NCBI GenBank assembly: GCA_019843655.1
Contig: JACDQD010000004.1
Location: forward strand, 1-64,000
Source of the DNA: Lethocerus indicus
Taxonomy: Eukaryota > Arthropoda > Insecta > Hemiptera > Belostomatidae
Reading direction: 5' to 3'
Length of the DNA stretch: 64,000 nt
This document shows, piece by piece, positions 12,899-23,200 of the stretch. The notes beneath the pieces were generated by a model. That model was not told the origin of the DNA. It was given only the letters and a program-made list of their open reading frames with translations, and made no database searches. How positions within the stretch are numbered: the stretch's first letter is position 1; each line of letters starts with the position of its first letter. Position numbers and translations under genes: made by a program.

Positions 12899-15015
12899 TG
12901 AATAGATGGATAGATAGATAGATAGATGGAAATTCAGTCTACAGTCCACAGATAGATTAGTCTGACGATTTGGTACGCGGTCTGGAAATAGATTTTTCAA
13001 AATTTCCAGACATTATGAGAGGCGAAAGAGAGGGAGGGATGGTGGGGGGTGGGGGTGGGGTGGGGTTCTGCGATACAAACTTATTTGCGCGGAACTTTAC
13101 CCCTGAATAATGTGCACTGTCGTCGTAGTTGCAACATGTTTATGCTAAATTTCAGCTCGTCCGAAACATGGGAAGTGACCGACGTCCTCAGCGGTCGCCT
13201 ACGTACTGTAAATTCGGTGAAATCTGTACGGCGTTCTGAGATACAGGGCGAAAGGTCGCTGGTGACTGACCTGACCCTTGACCTAGGAACATGTTGTCTG
13301 TAGACATCTGTAATTTGTCGAAGTCAGGCGGCCGTTCACGCTATAGAGGAAAGGCCGCTTCTGACCTTTGACCTGACCAGTGACCTCGGAACGTGTGTAT
13401 ATCTGACATCCTGTAAATTTGTCGAGAGATCAGGCGGCCGTTCACGAACTATAGAGCCGAAAGCCGCTGGTGACCTTGACCCGACCCTTGACCTCGGAAC
13501 GTGTTATCTGACATCCTGTAAATTTGTCGAGAGATCAGGCGGCCGTTCACGAACTATAGAGCCGAAAGCCGCTGGTGACCTTGACCCGACCCTTGACCTC
13601 GGAACGTGTTATCTGTAGACATCCTGTAAATTCGTTGAGATCTTAGCGTTCACGAACTATAGAGCCGAAAGGCCGCTGGTGACCTTTGACCTGACCCGAC
13701 CTAGGAACATGTTGTCTGTAGACATCCTGTAATTTGTCGAGAGATCTTACGGCGTTCACGAACTATAAGAGCCGAAAGGCCGCTGACCTGACCTGACCCG
13801 TGACCTCGGAACGTGTTATCTGTAGACATCCTGTAAATTCGTTGAGAGATCGGAGCGGCCGTTCACGAACTATATAGAGCCGAAAGGTCGCTGCTGACCT
13901 TTGACCTGACCCTTGACCTCGGAACGTGTTATCTGTAGACATCCTGTAAATTCGTTGCGAATCTTAACGGCCGTTCACGAACTATAGAGCGGAAAGGCCG
14001 CTGGTGACCTTTGACCTGACCCTTGACCTCGGAACGTGTTATCTGTAGACATCCTGTAAATTGTTGAGAATCACGAACGGCCGTTCGCGAACTGATAAGA
14101 GCCGGAAAGGCCCTTGTGACCTTGACCTGACCCCTTGACCTCGGAACGTGTATATCTGTAGACATCCTGTAAATTTGACGAGAGATCAGACGGCCGTTCG
14201 CGAACTATAGAGCGGAAAGGCCGCTGGTGACCTTTGACCTGACCCTTGACCTCGGAACGTGTTATCTGTAGACATCCTGTAAATTTGACGAGAGATCGGA
14301 GCGGCCGTTCGCGAACGATAGAGCGGAAAGGCCGCTGGTGACCTTTGACCTGACCCTTGACCTCGGAACGTGTTATCTGTAGACATCCTGTTGTCGAGAG
14401 ATCGTAGCGGCCGTTCGCGAACTATAGAGCGAAAGGCCGCTGGTGACTGACCCGACCCTTGACCTCGGAACGTGTTATATCTGTAGACATCCTGTAAATT
14501 TGTCGAGAGATCGTAGCTGCCGTTCGCTTACTATATAGAGCCTAATGGTCGGTCGCCGGTGACCTTTGGCCGTGACCTGGCGCGTGACCTCGGAACGTGT
14601 TCCACAACTAATTTCGCCCGTTAAAAATGATAAAAAAATTTCTAATTTCTAAGCACGTTCTATGCGACAACAAAATACTACAATATAACTGTGTATATTG
14701 TGTCGTTTGTCGGTTACAGAGGCTGCCGCAGGAGATAAACGAAAGGAACGAAAAACTGAAAACGGAAATGCTCGGTGAGTGTGGGAGGGAAATTTTGTAA
14801 TTTTTTTTTATTTGGTTGGCTACTTTTGGTCTCGGCGAAAACTCACGGAATTTGTTCATATTGTTTTTTTTCCCCGTTTTCTGTTTTCAGGCAAACTGAA
14901 AGATTTGGGAAATATGATACTGAAGCCGTTCGGTCTGTCGACGAACAATTTTCAAATGGTCCAGGATCCGAAAACGGGCGGCTATTCGATCAACTTGCAG
15001 CAGAACAAGAGCTGA
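12619..15015 (+). CDS. TTC1: Tetratricopeptide repeat protein 1, 3' exons (partial)
   Basis: Three exons with matching phases: 12619-12838, 14722-14774 and 14891-15015 (TGA). The joined C-terminus reads [19 protein letters not shown], then [19 protein letters not shown] and [10 protein letters not shown]. This closely follows the conserved C-terminus of animal TTC1, a cytosolic TPR co-chaperone that binds Hsp70/Hsp90 and G-alpha16 in vertebrates. The first visible exon carries TPR-like AIEDCGRAI and [16 protein letters not shown]. Between these lies a Gly/Arg-rich stretch (12700-12760) where a normal TPR helix is expected; it may contain small base-call errors or a lineage-specific insert. 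Earlier exons lie left of the window, so the upstream intron exceeds 12.6 kb and is satellite. The intron between the first two exons contains satellite C. Confidence 0.9.
12864..12895. repeat. (TA)n microsatellite, then GATA-rich patch
   Basis: About 16 TA units directly downstream of a TTC1 exon, followed by GATA/GATG repeats to about 12930. One of roughly thirty TA tracts in the window. Confidence 0.95.
13160..14610. repeat. Satellite C: ~108 bp tandem array rich in TGACCT half-sites
   Basis: About 13 copies in the penultimate TTC1 intron, spaced 99-113 bp (the CTCGGAACGTG landmark recurs at about 13392, 13491, 13597, 13805, 13918, 14028, 14140, 14251, 14362, 14464 and 14591). Each unit has a GACCTTTGACCTGACCCTTG block, then GTAGACATCCTGTAAATT, a CGAGAGATC segment, CGGCCGTTC and GAACTATAGAGC. 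The perfect 13-mer TGACCTTTGACCT occurs at 13362, 13680, 13895, 14005, 14228 and 14339. A diverged single copy of the TGACC-rich block is at about 44450-44545. The minus-strand reading frames in this array are repeat artefacts. Confidence 0.93.
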
Positions 15016-15168
15016 ACGGTGGTTTTTTTTTTTTTTTTTTTTTGTCGCCCAACAACCCCCATTATATTCGTCAAATTAAATTGTCCGACATTTTTTTTTT
15101 TCTATTTGAAGTTTAAAATATTGTAATAGCGTCGGTGATTCAGTGGGCCCTGTTGTCGAACATGTGTT

Positions 15169-15174
15169 AATAAA
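15169..15174 (+). other. Polyadenylation signal for TTC1
   Basis: AATAAA about 154 bases after the TTC1 stop codon, followed by an A-rich stretch. It is the first canonical signal downstream. Confidence 0.6.
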
Positions 15175-15179
15175 CAAAA

Positions 15180-15441
15180 AAATCAGCTGATCCTTTTTCG
15201 AAAAGCTTGAAAAATTGCCCGAACAGCGGCGCGATAATAATAATAATAAAATCAGCTGATCTTAATACGGCCAGAATAATATCGGGTTTTATTATTAACA
15301 GTGCTCCTCGAAACAGAATGACCAGTTCGTATAAATATTGTAACTGAACGGATTGGGAAAATAACTGATTTGGTGGGATACGTTTTCACGCGTTAATATC
15401 GGCTGATCAAGAAGGCAGTGTAAAATAAACGAGAAAAACCG

Positions 15442-15486
<45 letters not shown>

Positions 15487-15612
15487 ACTTATGGAAGGAA
15501 ACATTTTGTATAATCTCAGATTTGGCAGGCCCTGTTTTCGAAACTGTGTTACAAAATCAGCTGATCCCAAGTAGGGCTTGAAACGAATGTAAAATTCACG
15601 AGAAAAACCAAA

Positions 15613-15682
<70 letters not shown>

Positions 15683-15878
15683 TGAAAACCACTTTTACCC
15701 ACTTACTTTTACTTTTTATATATCTTTATATATAAAAGATGAGCACTTATATAGAACGAAACAGCTTTGAAAATTGCACATTTAGGAGGCATTGTTTTCG
15801 GACATGAGTTTGAAAAAATCAGCTGATCCCAAGTAGGGCTTGAAACGAATGTAAAATTAACGAGAAAAACCAAAATAT

Positions 15879-15931
<53 letters not shown>

Positions 15932-16056
15932 GTAAAAGTGCTTTAAAACGGACGAATATCTATAGAACCAAAGGGCTTGGAAAATTGCAGATTTAGCGAG
16001 GCGTGTTTTAAAATCAGCTGATCTTACTACGGCAAGAAATATATGTTAACTAAACT

Positions 16057-16101
<45 letters not shown>

Positions 16102-16281
16102 GGGTACCCAAAAGTAATCAACATTTTGACTTTGGAATTCACTTTATTTTGCTTAAAAAAGGACGGATATTATGGAGAACTCTGCGGCCACTTTTCCGGC
16201 AAATTTTACGATTCCCCCCATCTTGATGAGGAACTCCTCAAGACCGAAATACATCTAATCAAATTGTCGATTACTTTCAGG

Positions 16282-16323
<42 letters not shown>

Positions 16324-16475
16324 GGTAAAATGCTTAGAAAAAAAAAAGATGAGCACTTACTTAAACAGAACGAAACGGCTTTGAAAATTGCATATTTAGG
16401 AGGCAGTGTTTTCGAACTTGCGAATAAAAAAATCAAAAATAAATAAATCAGCTGATCCCAACATGGTTCGAATGG
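15180..16475. repeat. Local repeat cluster with AATCAGCTGATC boxes and (TA)n tracts
   Basis: A sequence of about 200-260 bp recurs four to six times. It contains the palindrome ATCAGCTGAT (about 15183, 15250, 15550, 15818, 16013 and 16446), GGGCTTGAAACGAATGTAAA, GAGAAAAACCAAAATATAC, a long (TA)n tract and AAAGATGAGCACTTA followed by GAACGAAAC and TTGAAAATTGCA. Copies are separated by (TA)n runs of 30-60 bp at 15443, 15615, 15880 and 16058. The first exon of the next gene (16538) begins in sequence resembling the last part of this repeat, so its 5' end may derive from the cluster. Confidence 0.8.
16099..16290 (+). mobile_element. Short TIR element with GGGTACCC/AAAGTAATC ends (copy 1)
   Basis: About 190 bp, flanked on both sides by (TA)n. 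It starts GGGGTACCCAAAAGTAATC and ends TTGTCGATTACTTTC. The internal part GAGGAACTCCTCAAGACCG is shared with 45047-45205 (reverse) and 51067-51300. No coding capacity. The TA-rich flanks fit a Tc1/mariner-like, TA-targeting MITE, but no transposase was seen to prove the family. Confidence 0.65.
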
Positions 16476-16537
16476 AACGTAGAGCGAACAAAAAAAAAAT
16501 AAATTAAAAATTAAAAAATTAATTCGGCAACAACAAG

Positions 16538-17212
16538 ATGGGCACTTACAGAGCGAAACGGGTCGTAAAATTGGAGCCGTCCATAGCGGACATGTGGCTC
16601 GTGGACGGATCGCAGTCTGACAGGTTGAATTCGTTTCTTTTTTATATTATATTATTTTATCACAGCTCCCCACAATGTATTACCCAGTCGGTGTGTCCCA
16701 TTTATACGTCTGAATGTTCCCTAAAAAAAAAAAAAAATATATATATATATAAAAAAAAACTAAGTGTAAAACCATTTCCTCCGTTATCTACGGCATTTCC
16801 GTTGCGATATTCGCTTTCGTTTTTCACCAATTTTTCTCTGAAATTGTTCAGATCTTTTTTTTTTTGCACATTCCCTTCTATTTATTTATCCCCGTTGTTG
16901 TAACGCGCGAAATAAAAAAAATAAATAAAAATATTCTCTATTCACCTTCTTGAAAACATTCAATATAATATCGATGTAAGATTTTTAGTTTGGGGCGTTT
17001 GCGTCCATTTTGTTTTTATTTATTTATTTTTTTTTATTTACACCATTTGTATGTACTATTAATATAACCAGTTTCACTTAATAATTGTATACACGAAAAT
17101 GATTGGGAAAAAATATATATCAAAAATAAAATAAAAAATGTATAAAATTTTAAAATATACTGGCGTTCAAATTTTACGCTCTTCTATTTGTGATTCCCTA
17201 AAATACCAATAC

Positions 17213-17275
<63 letters not shown>

Positions 17276-17453
17276 GCGATTTTCGTGGTATCGAACAGTT
17301 AAACAAAGGAAAAGAAATGGTTTTCTTCTGGATCACTATGTTGGAAGATACAAGATATAAATAATTTTTATTTTCTTTAAATACAAATACTGCGTCGATA
17401 AAACTATATACAAATGACTATTCGTACATATATTCCGTCCTACGGGCCTTTCT

Positions 17454-17531
<78 letters not shown>

Positions 17532-17776
17532 TGTACCCAATCGAACTATTTCGGTCAACAAGATAACTCTGAACGGAATATTTATCTATTATTATTTTTA
17601 TTATGGAACAAGTTAATCAGTGAGACGGGACGTTTTTTTTATTTTTTATTTTTTAATTTCCCCGTCCTATTTAGCAGGCAGTGCGCACTGGAATTTTCCA
17701 CGGCCCAGATGATCGAGAACATTTGGCTGTTGTCGAGGCCGATGTCGCTGCAGGAAACAGAACCGACGGTAATAAC

Positions 17777-17836
<60 letters not shown>

Positions 17837-18836
17837 TTATAACAACGGAGGTTATCCTCGTGGTTACAAATAGAATTTTTCTACGAATACAAATCGATAA
17901 AAACGATATACAAATAAAATGGGGTTAAAATTTACTATAGCCCGCCCCCTTGAAGTTATTCGATATATCGATATATACGGCTGGGGTGAATCGATATTCG
18001 GTCAATTCGTCGGCCATCTTGTTTTTCACATCGCCTATACCTTCATTAAGGCGTCCGACGGGTTTTCTCCATTCTTTTTTCAGTATATATATATAATAAA
18101 ACTGACATTATTCGGAGTCTGACTCCGGTTCAGTAAAAAAAATTTCTTTTCAGATCGTTCTCTGTGACGACCTCCGGCTGGAGGAGGAATATAGCCCTTT
18201 TTTTTATCGCCCTTCAAATCGCATCGGTATCGACATCGTTTTCACCGGATTTATTAAAGCCGGGGGAACGATTCAGGGCGCGAGGTCCTCTGTGTCGTCT
18301 TCTAAACGATCGCGGTCCCGTCGGATGTGAAGACAAAGATGGCCGACCGAGTTGACCGACATATCGATTCACATCAGCGTATATATCGATATATCGAATA
18401 GGGCCGATAACCCCGCTAGCGCTATATAACACTATGGTCAAGTTGAGCTTACCTCTTGGTATCGAAGACGCGTCTGTTAGTGTCGGTCTGGCGTAATCGT
18501 CCGCCCTGAAAATCATCCCTGTTCCACGCGGCAGGTGTCGGCCCGCCTCAAGGAAGTTGTCGATGCGAGGCTGAGGCTTAGCCCGGCTCTGATGGTGGCC
18601 ACGGGCAGGAAGAGGGTGGTGGCGGTGGTGGGGCCTCCGTGCCCGGGAACAACCCCGCCTCCGCCTCCGCCGCCGCCGATCACCGGGAGGCCGACGACTG
18701 CCGCCCCCGTCCACGCCGTCCCGACCTCGAAACAACCCTCTACGACCGCATCAGACATCCGGTCGACGACTGGGTACCCTCCCTGGGAAACAGCTACAGA
18801 TCCCCCACCCAACAACCGCCCAACCCCACATTCTAG
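16538..18836 (+). CDS. Unrecognised three-exon gene with Pro-rich C-terminus
   Basis: Exons 16538-16623, 17678-17768 and 18535-18836 have GT/AG borders and agreeing phases. The product begins MGTYRAKRVVKLEPSIADMW and continues CALEFSTAQMIENIWLLSRP and ARLKEVVDARLRLSP. In exon 3 the frame as written runs into an unlikely Pro/Thr tail. Assuming one missing G at CCCGG near 18582 gives a Gly-rich linker, an Ala-rich segment and a plausible C-terminus with TLYDRIRHPVDDWVPSLGNS, ending at TAG 18834-18836. I do not recognise the family. The ATG at 16538 is the first in frame, but lies in sequence resembling the upstream repeat cluster, so upstream exons are possible. Intron 1 holds AT-rich DNA and three (TA)n tracts; intron 2 holds a ~500 bp TIR element. 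Confidence 0.6.
17219..17530. repeat. (TA)n microsatellites in an intron
   Basis: Two long TA tracts (17219-17273 and 17469-17530, the second preceded by (CA)n), with AT-rich sequence between them. A third tract is at 17781-17833. The rest of this intron (16624-17677) is A/T homopolymer-rich with no recognisable feature. Confidence 0.95.
17920..18425 (+). mobile_element. ~500 bp TIR element (family with ATATCGATATATCGAATA ends), copy 1
   Basis: Arms of about 95 bp face each other. The left arm (17920-18035) contains TTCGATATATCGATATATAC, TCGATATTCGGTCAATTCG and GGCCATCTTG. The right arm (18325-18425) contains the same motifs as reverse complement (AAGATGGCCGACCGAGTTG, GTATATATCGATATATCGAA). 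The interior includes GTGACGACCTCCGGCTGGAG and GCATCGGTATCGACATCG. A second copy in reverse orientation is at 61200-61650. The small open frames inside (for example LCDDLRLEEE) are shared by both copies and belong to the element, not to a host gene. It sits in intron 2 of the unrecognised gene. Confidence 0.8.
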
Positions 18837-19350
18837 CATATCAAATATACGCCCATAAATCCCTACAGTTTTGTCTCTTATAATTTGGCCCCAACTATTA
18901 ATTTTCCAGCTTACCCACAATACAAAATCCTTCCCCAAGATTCAAATCTATATGAAACGGCCATTGAGGATTGAAGGACAACAAGAAGAGGATTCTCCTT
19001 CGGAAGAACATTAGTCACTGCCACTAAATATAATCATAAAAATTGTAGTCGACACGAAATATAAATAGGATATGTATTAACCGTTTCGTCTGCTAGAGTG
19101 GACCGGCGTGCGTTTATATCTATTCGCTTCAATACGTCTCAAAACTGTTTTAAAAAAATGTCTTCAAAATCGCGGGCCTCGTTTAAAGTGCAAAAAATGT
19201 GTCTTCCTGTCTGGCACTTATTTTGAAAAAAAATCAAGTTCTCAATTCCCGATATCCTTTTATAAACTCATTTTCGGATAAACGACGTACAAAATGAATT
19301 GTCCGCACTTTACGACTGCGGAAGAAAACTGGCGAAGATCAGGACCAGAG
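18837..19350. other. 3' flank, no gene seen
   Basis: AT-rich sequence downstream of the three-exon gene, presumably its 3' UTR and intergenic DNA. No canonical AATAAA is clear, and no repeat or coding exon was recognised. Confidence 0.5.
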
Positions 19351-20030
19351 TAAAAGGTAACAAATAACAATCTCAAAATAAGAATAATGGCGGCCATCTT
19401 CTTTACCAGTTCGATATATCGATATATTGTTGTGACGTCACCGATTAATCGACCCGTTGTCGGTAAGCGTGGTCGAGGTAATTTGGTATCGTTCCTGTAC
19501 CTGTTTTTAGACAAAAATAAAAATTATGAATTGGGTTAAAATGCAGAATAGGCCCTCCCCCCCCCACTGATAACTTAATACGCGGTGTTATATATCGATA
19601 TCTGTTTCATTCGATATCGTCACGATCACATCTTTCAGGACTCTCATCCCTCTCAAACTCGTGACAGAAATATATACTCGACCTTTCCATACCCCCACCT
19701 GAAGACGTCATGTTTCTATAAGCAGAATAATAATAATAATAGAAACAGCGATATATTTATCCTATTCTGCATTTTAACCGAGAATTGTTCACTTCGTTTG
19801 TTGTGGATCACTGAAATGGACTTGCCGGGGGAAGCCCGTCAGAAGAATTGAGAGGACTTGACACGAATAAATAACACAGTTACACGAACGATACCAACGC
19901 GTAACAACGGGTCGATTAAAATCAGTGACGTCACAATATATCGATATATCGAACCGGCCCCATACTACAGTACAGTAAAGAAGATGGCCGCCATTATTCT
20001 TATTTAAAGATTGTTATTTGTTACCTTTTA
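19351..20030. mobile_element. 680 bp TIR element with ~150 bp arms, containing a nested element
   Basis: The left end TAAAAGGTAACAAATAACAA (19351) mirrors the right end TTGTTATTTGTTACCTTTTA (ending 20030). The arms continue inward with AAGAATAATGGCGGCCATCT, TTCGATATATCGATATATTG, a TGACGTCA box and TCGACCCGTTGT / TGGTATCGTTC, for about 150 bp with small differences. No transposase is encoded, so this is a MITE-like non-autonomous element. It is related in style, and in the ATATCGATATATCGA motif, to the element at 17920-18425. Confidence 0.8.
19534..19779. mobile_element. 246 bp element with perfect 19 bp TIRs, nested in the 680 bp element
   Basis: GGTTAAAATGCAGAATAGG at 19534-19552 is the exact reverse complement of CCTATTCTGCATTTTAACC at 19761-19779. 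The interior has TTATATATCGATATCTGTTT, CATTCGATATCG and GACGTCATG, plus an (AAT)n patch. GAATTG lies just outside the left end and again within a few bases of the right end. A related, rearranged copy starts at 29469. Confidence 0.85.
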
Positions 20031-20211
20031 TTCTGTACGTAAAACCATATTTTACTATTTACGGGGCTTCAAGCGATTTCCGTACATTGTTGGGAGTCGG
20101 CAGAATCGACATTTTTCCTTTCAGACAGACAAAAAAAAAAATTCGGTAACAATGGAAACCGGGTGTTCTCTATACAAGACCCGTTGTCTATTGTCGTTCA
20201 TTCGAATACAG

Positions 20212-23200
20212 AAAAAAAACGTACAAAAAAATTACTAATGAATTGATTTCGGCACATTTTCTAAATCGAATTTTCAACGGAAAGGCGACCGAGATCGGCG
20301 TTTCGGAGATGACGGGGCTGGTGGTGTGCTGAAGAAGTTGAGGAACAGCGAGGATGAGGCGTTGCCCGCCGGGCGGTGCCGCCGAGGGCCGTTCCCAACC
20401 GGGGCCCTCAGCCGCGGCCATGACCAGGGCACAACAACTACTCGCCGGTAGAGAAACATTAAATATATTATTATTATTATTATTATTACCGGCCCAAGTA
20501 ACAGGCGTGAGTAACGAAGCAGGCGTGTAATTAAAGGCCACTTTAACGTTGGCCGGGAAAAAATCGCCGAATAATCTGAATTCCTCCAAATTTCTTACTA
20601 CCATAAAGGAATGTTCCCCGCCCCTTATGAAAACCCTGAAATCGCCGAATAATCTGGAATTGCCAAAGGTTAACACCCAAATGTGTGCTACTATTCTCCG
20701 AATTCGTTAGCGTTTTTCCTTTCTTTCTTAATTTTGGTAGAAAAAAGGATTTGGGAGAAAGGTATACTATTTAGGTATCGAACACGATTTGATGACTATT
20801 AATTGATATTTGTTTATAGTTTCCGACTTTTATTCCGTCTCACTGTTTTGTCATTCGACTCGGCTCTGTAGACCGGTTTCGGCCGCTCGCCGTCTTCAGT
20901 AGCGCGGTATTTGTTAGTCTGGGCCACCTGGCTGGACGCTCGCCGAAGACGGCGAGCGGAGGAGACGGATAGGAAACTGAGGGATATGTTACAACAATTG
21001 ATTGTTTTGGTTGTTGTTGTTGTTGTTGTTGTTGGGTGTGCTAAGCCGAGATCGCCTCGAGGCCGACGAAGAAGAAGGCGCCGATGTTGCCCCGCGGCAC
21101 CCTCTCGAGGCCGTACGGCGCGGCCGCCTGCAAGCCACTCGACCTGAAGAAGGTCAAGTCGACGGTGGCCGCCTACAGGGCCGTCAAGCCGCCCGGACCG
21201 CCCTCACCCAACATAATCAGCCGCGAAGAATACCGGAGTAAGTAGCGACAGTACATGGGGTAAGTTGGTCCCAACCTCAATCAATACATCACCATACCCG
21301 ACTCGAACAGAGCGTCACTAAAACGGGCATCAAAATTGACCTCGAGTGACGAACCGACACGGACATACGGTATATATTGTTAATAAATTACGGATTTTGT
21401 CTTTATATACCCGGCCCGTTTTGAGAGAGTATCGACTGTGGTACAGGAATGACGGAAGAGGCGGAGGCCGCGGCGGCGGCGGCCAGGGCCAGGAGGAGGT
21501 CGCTGGGGCCGGGGAGGACGCCGGGGCGTGCCCGCCTAGCAGGACGCCGGGACCGTCGAGGGCGGTACAGCAGGCGGCCTGCCCCCACCCTCCAGGCTGG
21601 CGCCCGGACAGAGGACCAGGGCGGCGGCGGCGGCGGCGGCCTGCCCCCGCCCTCCAGGCCGAGGACGGCCGGCGCACCGCCCCAACCTCCAGGCCTAAGA
21701 CGCCCACCGCGAGGACGCCCTGCGCCGTACCCAGGACACCGAGGCTACCCCAACAGCAGGCGCCGTGCCCGCCACCGCCCCTACAACACCTCCCGCCACC
21801 GCCCTGCCCCCAACCAGGTACACTACACCGATTATCACTAACTTATTTAGGATAGCGCCGGAAGGATTATCAGAGAAGCAGTAGAGCAACTTCAACAGGG
21901 GCGTTAGAGGTCGGCCCACTTACTCTAGGGGGTCGACCCCTATTTTTGGTTTAAGTTGTGGTCGCCGAGACCTTGTCGATCGGTATGTCGATTGTGACCC
22001 GCAGAAGTGGTATGCCCCGAGAGCATCGTCGTCCAGCCGGGCCAAGTCGACCCGAACGCCCAGACGATCATCAACCTGCCCCGCTCGCCGCCGCCGCCGA
22101 TGCCCCAGCTGCCGGCCAGGGTCCCCTTCGTCCTGTCGCCGCCCAGGGCACAACCGCCGACGGTCGACCTCGAGCGGGAGACGTTCACCGGACACCTGAG
22201 GCTGCCCTCCCCGGTCAGGATACCGTCGCCCTACATGCCCAAGATCAGCACACCGACAAGGTACAAACAGAACCCCGCCTCGCTTCTCGCTTCCCGCCCG
22301 CCCTTATTCAGACCCTCTTACCGTATTTTCCGTTGAGGCTGTTGAGGACGGTGCCGGACGCGTGCAATCCCCGGGTGGCGACCGTCGTCAGCGATTCGAG
22401 CAGCGACGACGAGGGCGGCCCGTGCGGCGGCGTCGACGACGACATAATGGCCGACCTGATACGGCCGGACGAGATCACCGAGCACGATTTCCACCAGAGG
22501 CTGCCCAAACAGCCGCCGCCCAGGAGGGAGACAGCCGAACAGCTAGCCCAGAGGTAGGCACCGACCAGTCTATTTTAGCCGGCAACAATCGGACCCGCCT
22601 AACGACGAGCTTCTCCCTTGAAGGATACAGCGCGACTTCGAGATACGGTGCAGGCGCGACATGCTCGAGCGCGACAGGATGTCGGCCCAGAACCCGGCTG
22701 TGAGGATGCGTGACTACATGTACCTGCCGCCGCCGCTCAAACAGTCAGAACTGCGCTTCACCAGGCACCACTTCGCACGACAGTACAACCCGACCACGTT
22801 CTACGAGGAGTCGGCCGCCGACCGGCCCTGCGCACTCGACGACGTACAGGGTAACCGGCCACCCCCAGAACTGACCGAAATTTGAACAAACAGCATACAG
22901 AAGATGAAACAAACTACTGGAAAGTGGACAGAACCGAACTGGACAAACAGAATAAAAATAGACTAATAAAAATTTGACATTGACAATACCAAAGTAATAA
23001 ATATAAAAAACTCGATTACTCAAAAGTGGACAAGATATAAACAAAAAAAAAACAACTAACCAAACGAGATAAAAATTGGAGATAACGGTTGAGAAAAATG
23101 TTGAGAACAAAACTGAAGTAGTAAATTTATTTCGACTCGTATGAACAGAATAAAAGTAGACGAAATTGAGTGGGAACCGCTAAAAAAGAAAAAAAAATTG

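Noticed and set aside
18164..18355. Frame with TTSGWRRNIALFF, or LCDDLRLEEE in the other reading, as an exon
   Set aside because: The same sequence occurs in the reverse copy at 61.3 kb, so it belongs to the TIR element.
21330..21855. Antisense and alternative frames over the GC-rich exon as separate genes
   Set aside because: They overlap the phase-consistent exon of the + strand proline-rich gene; high GC keeps all frames open.
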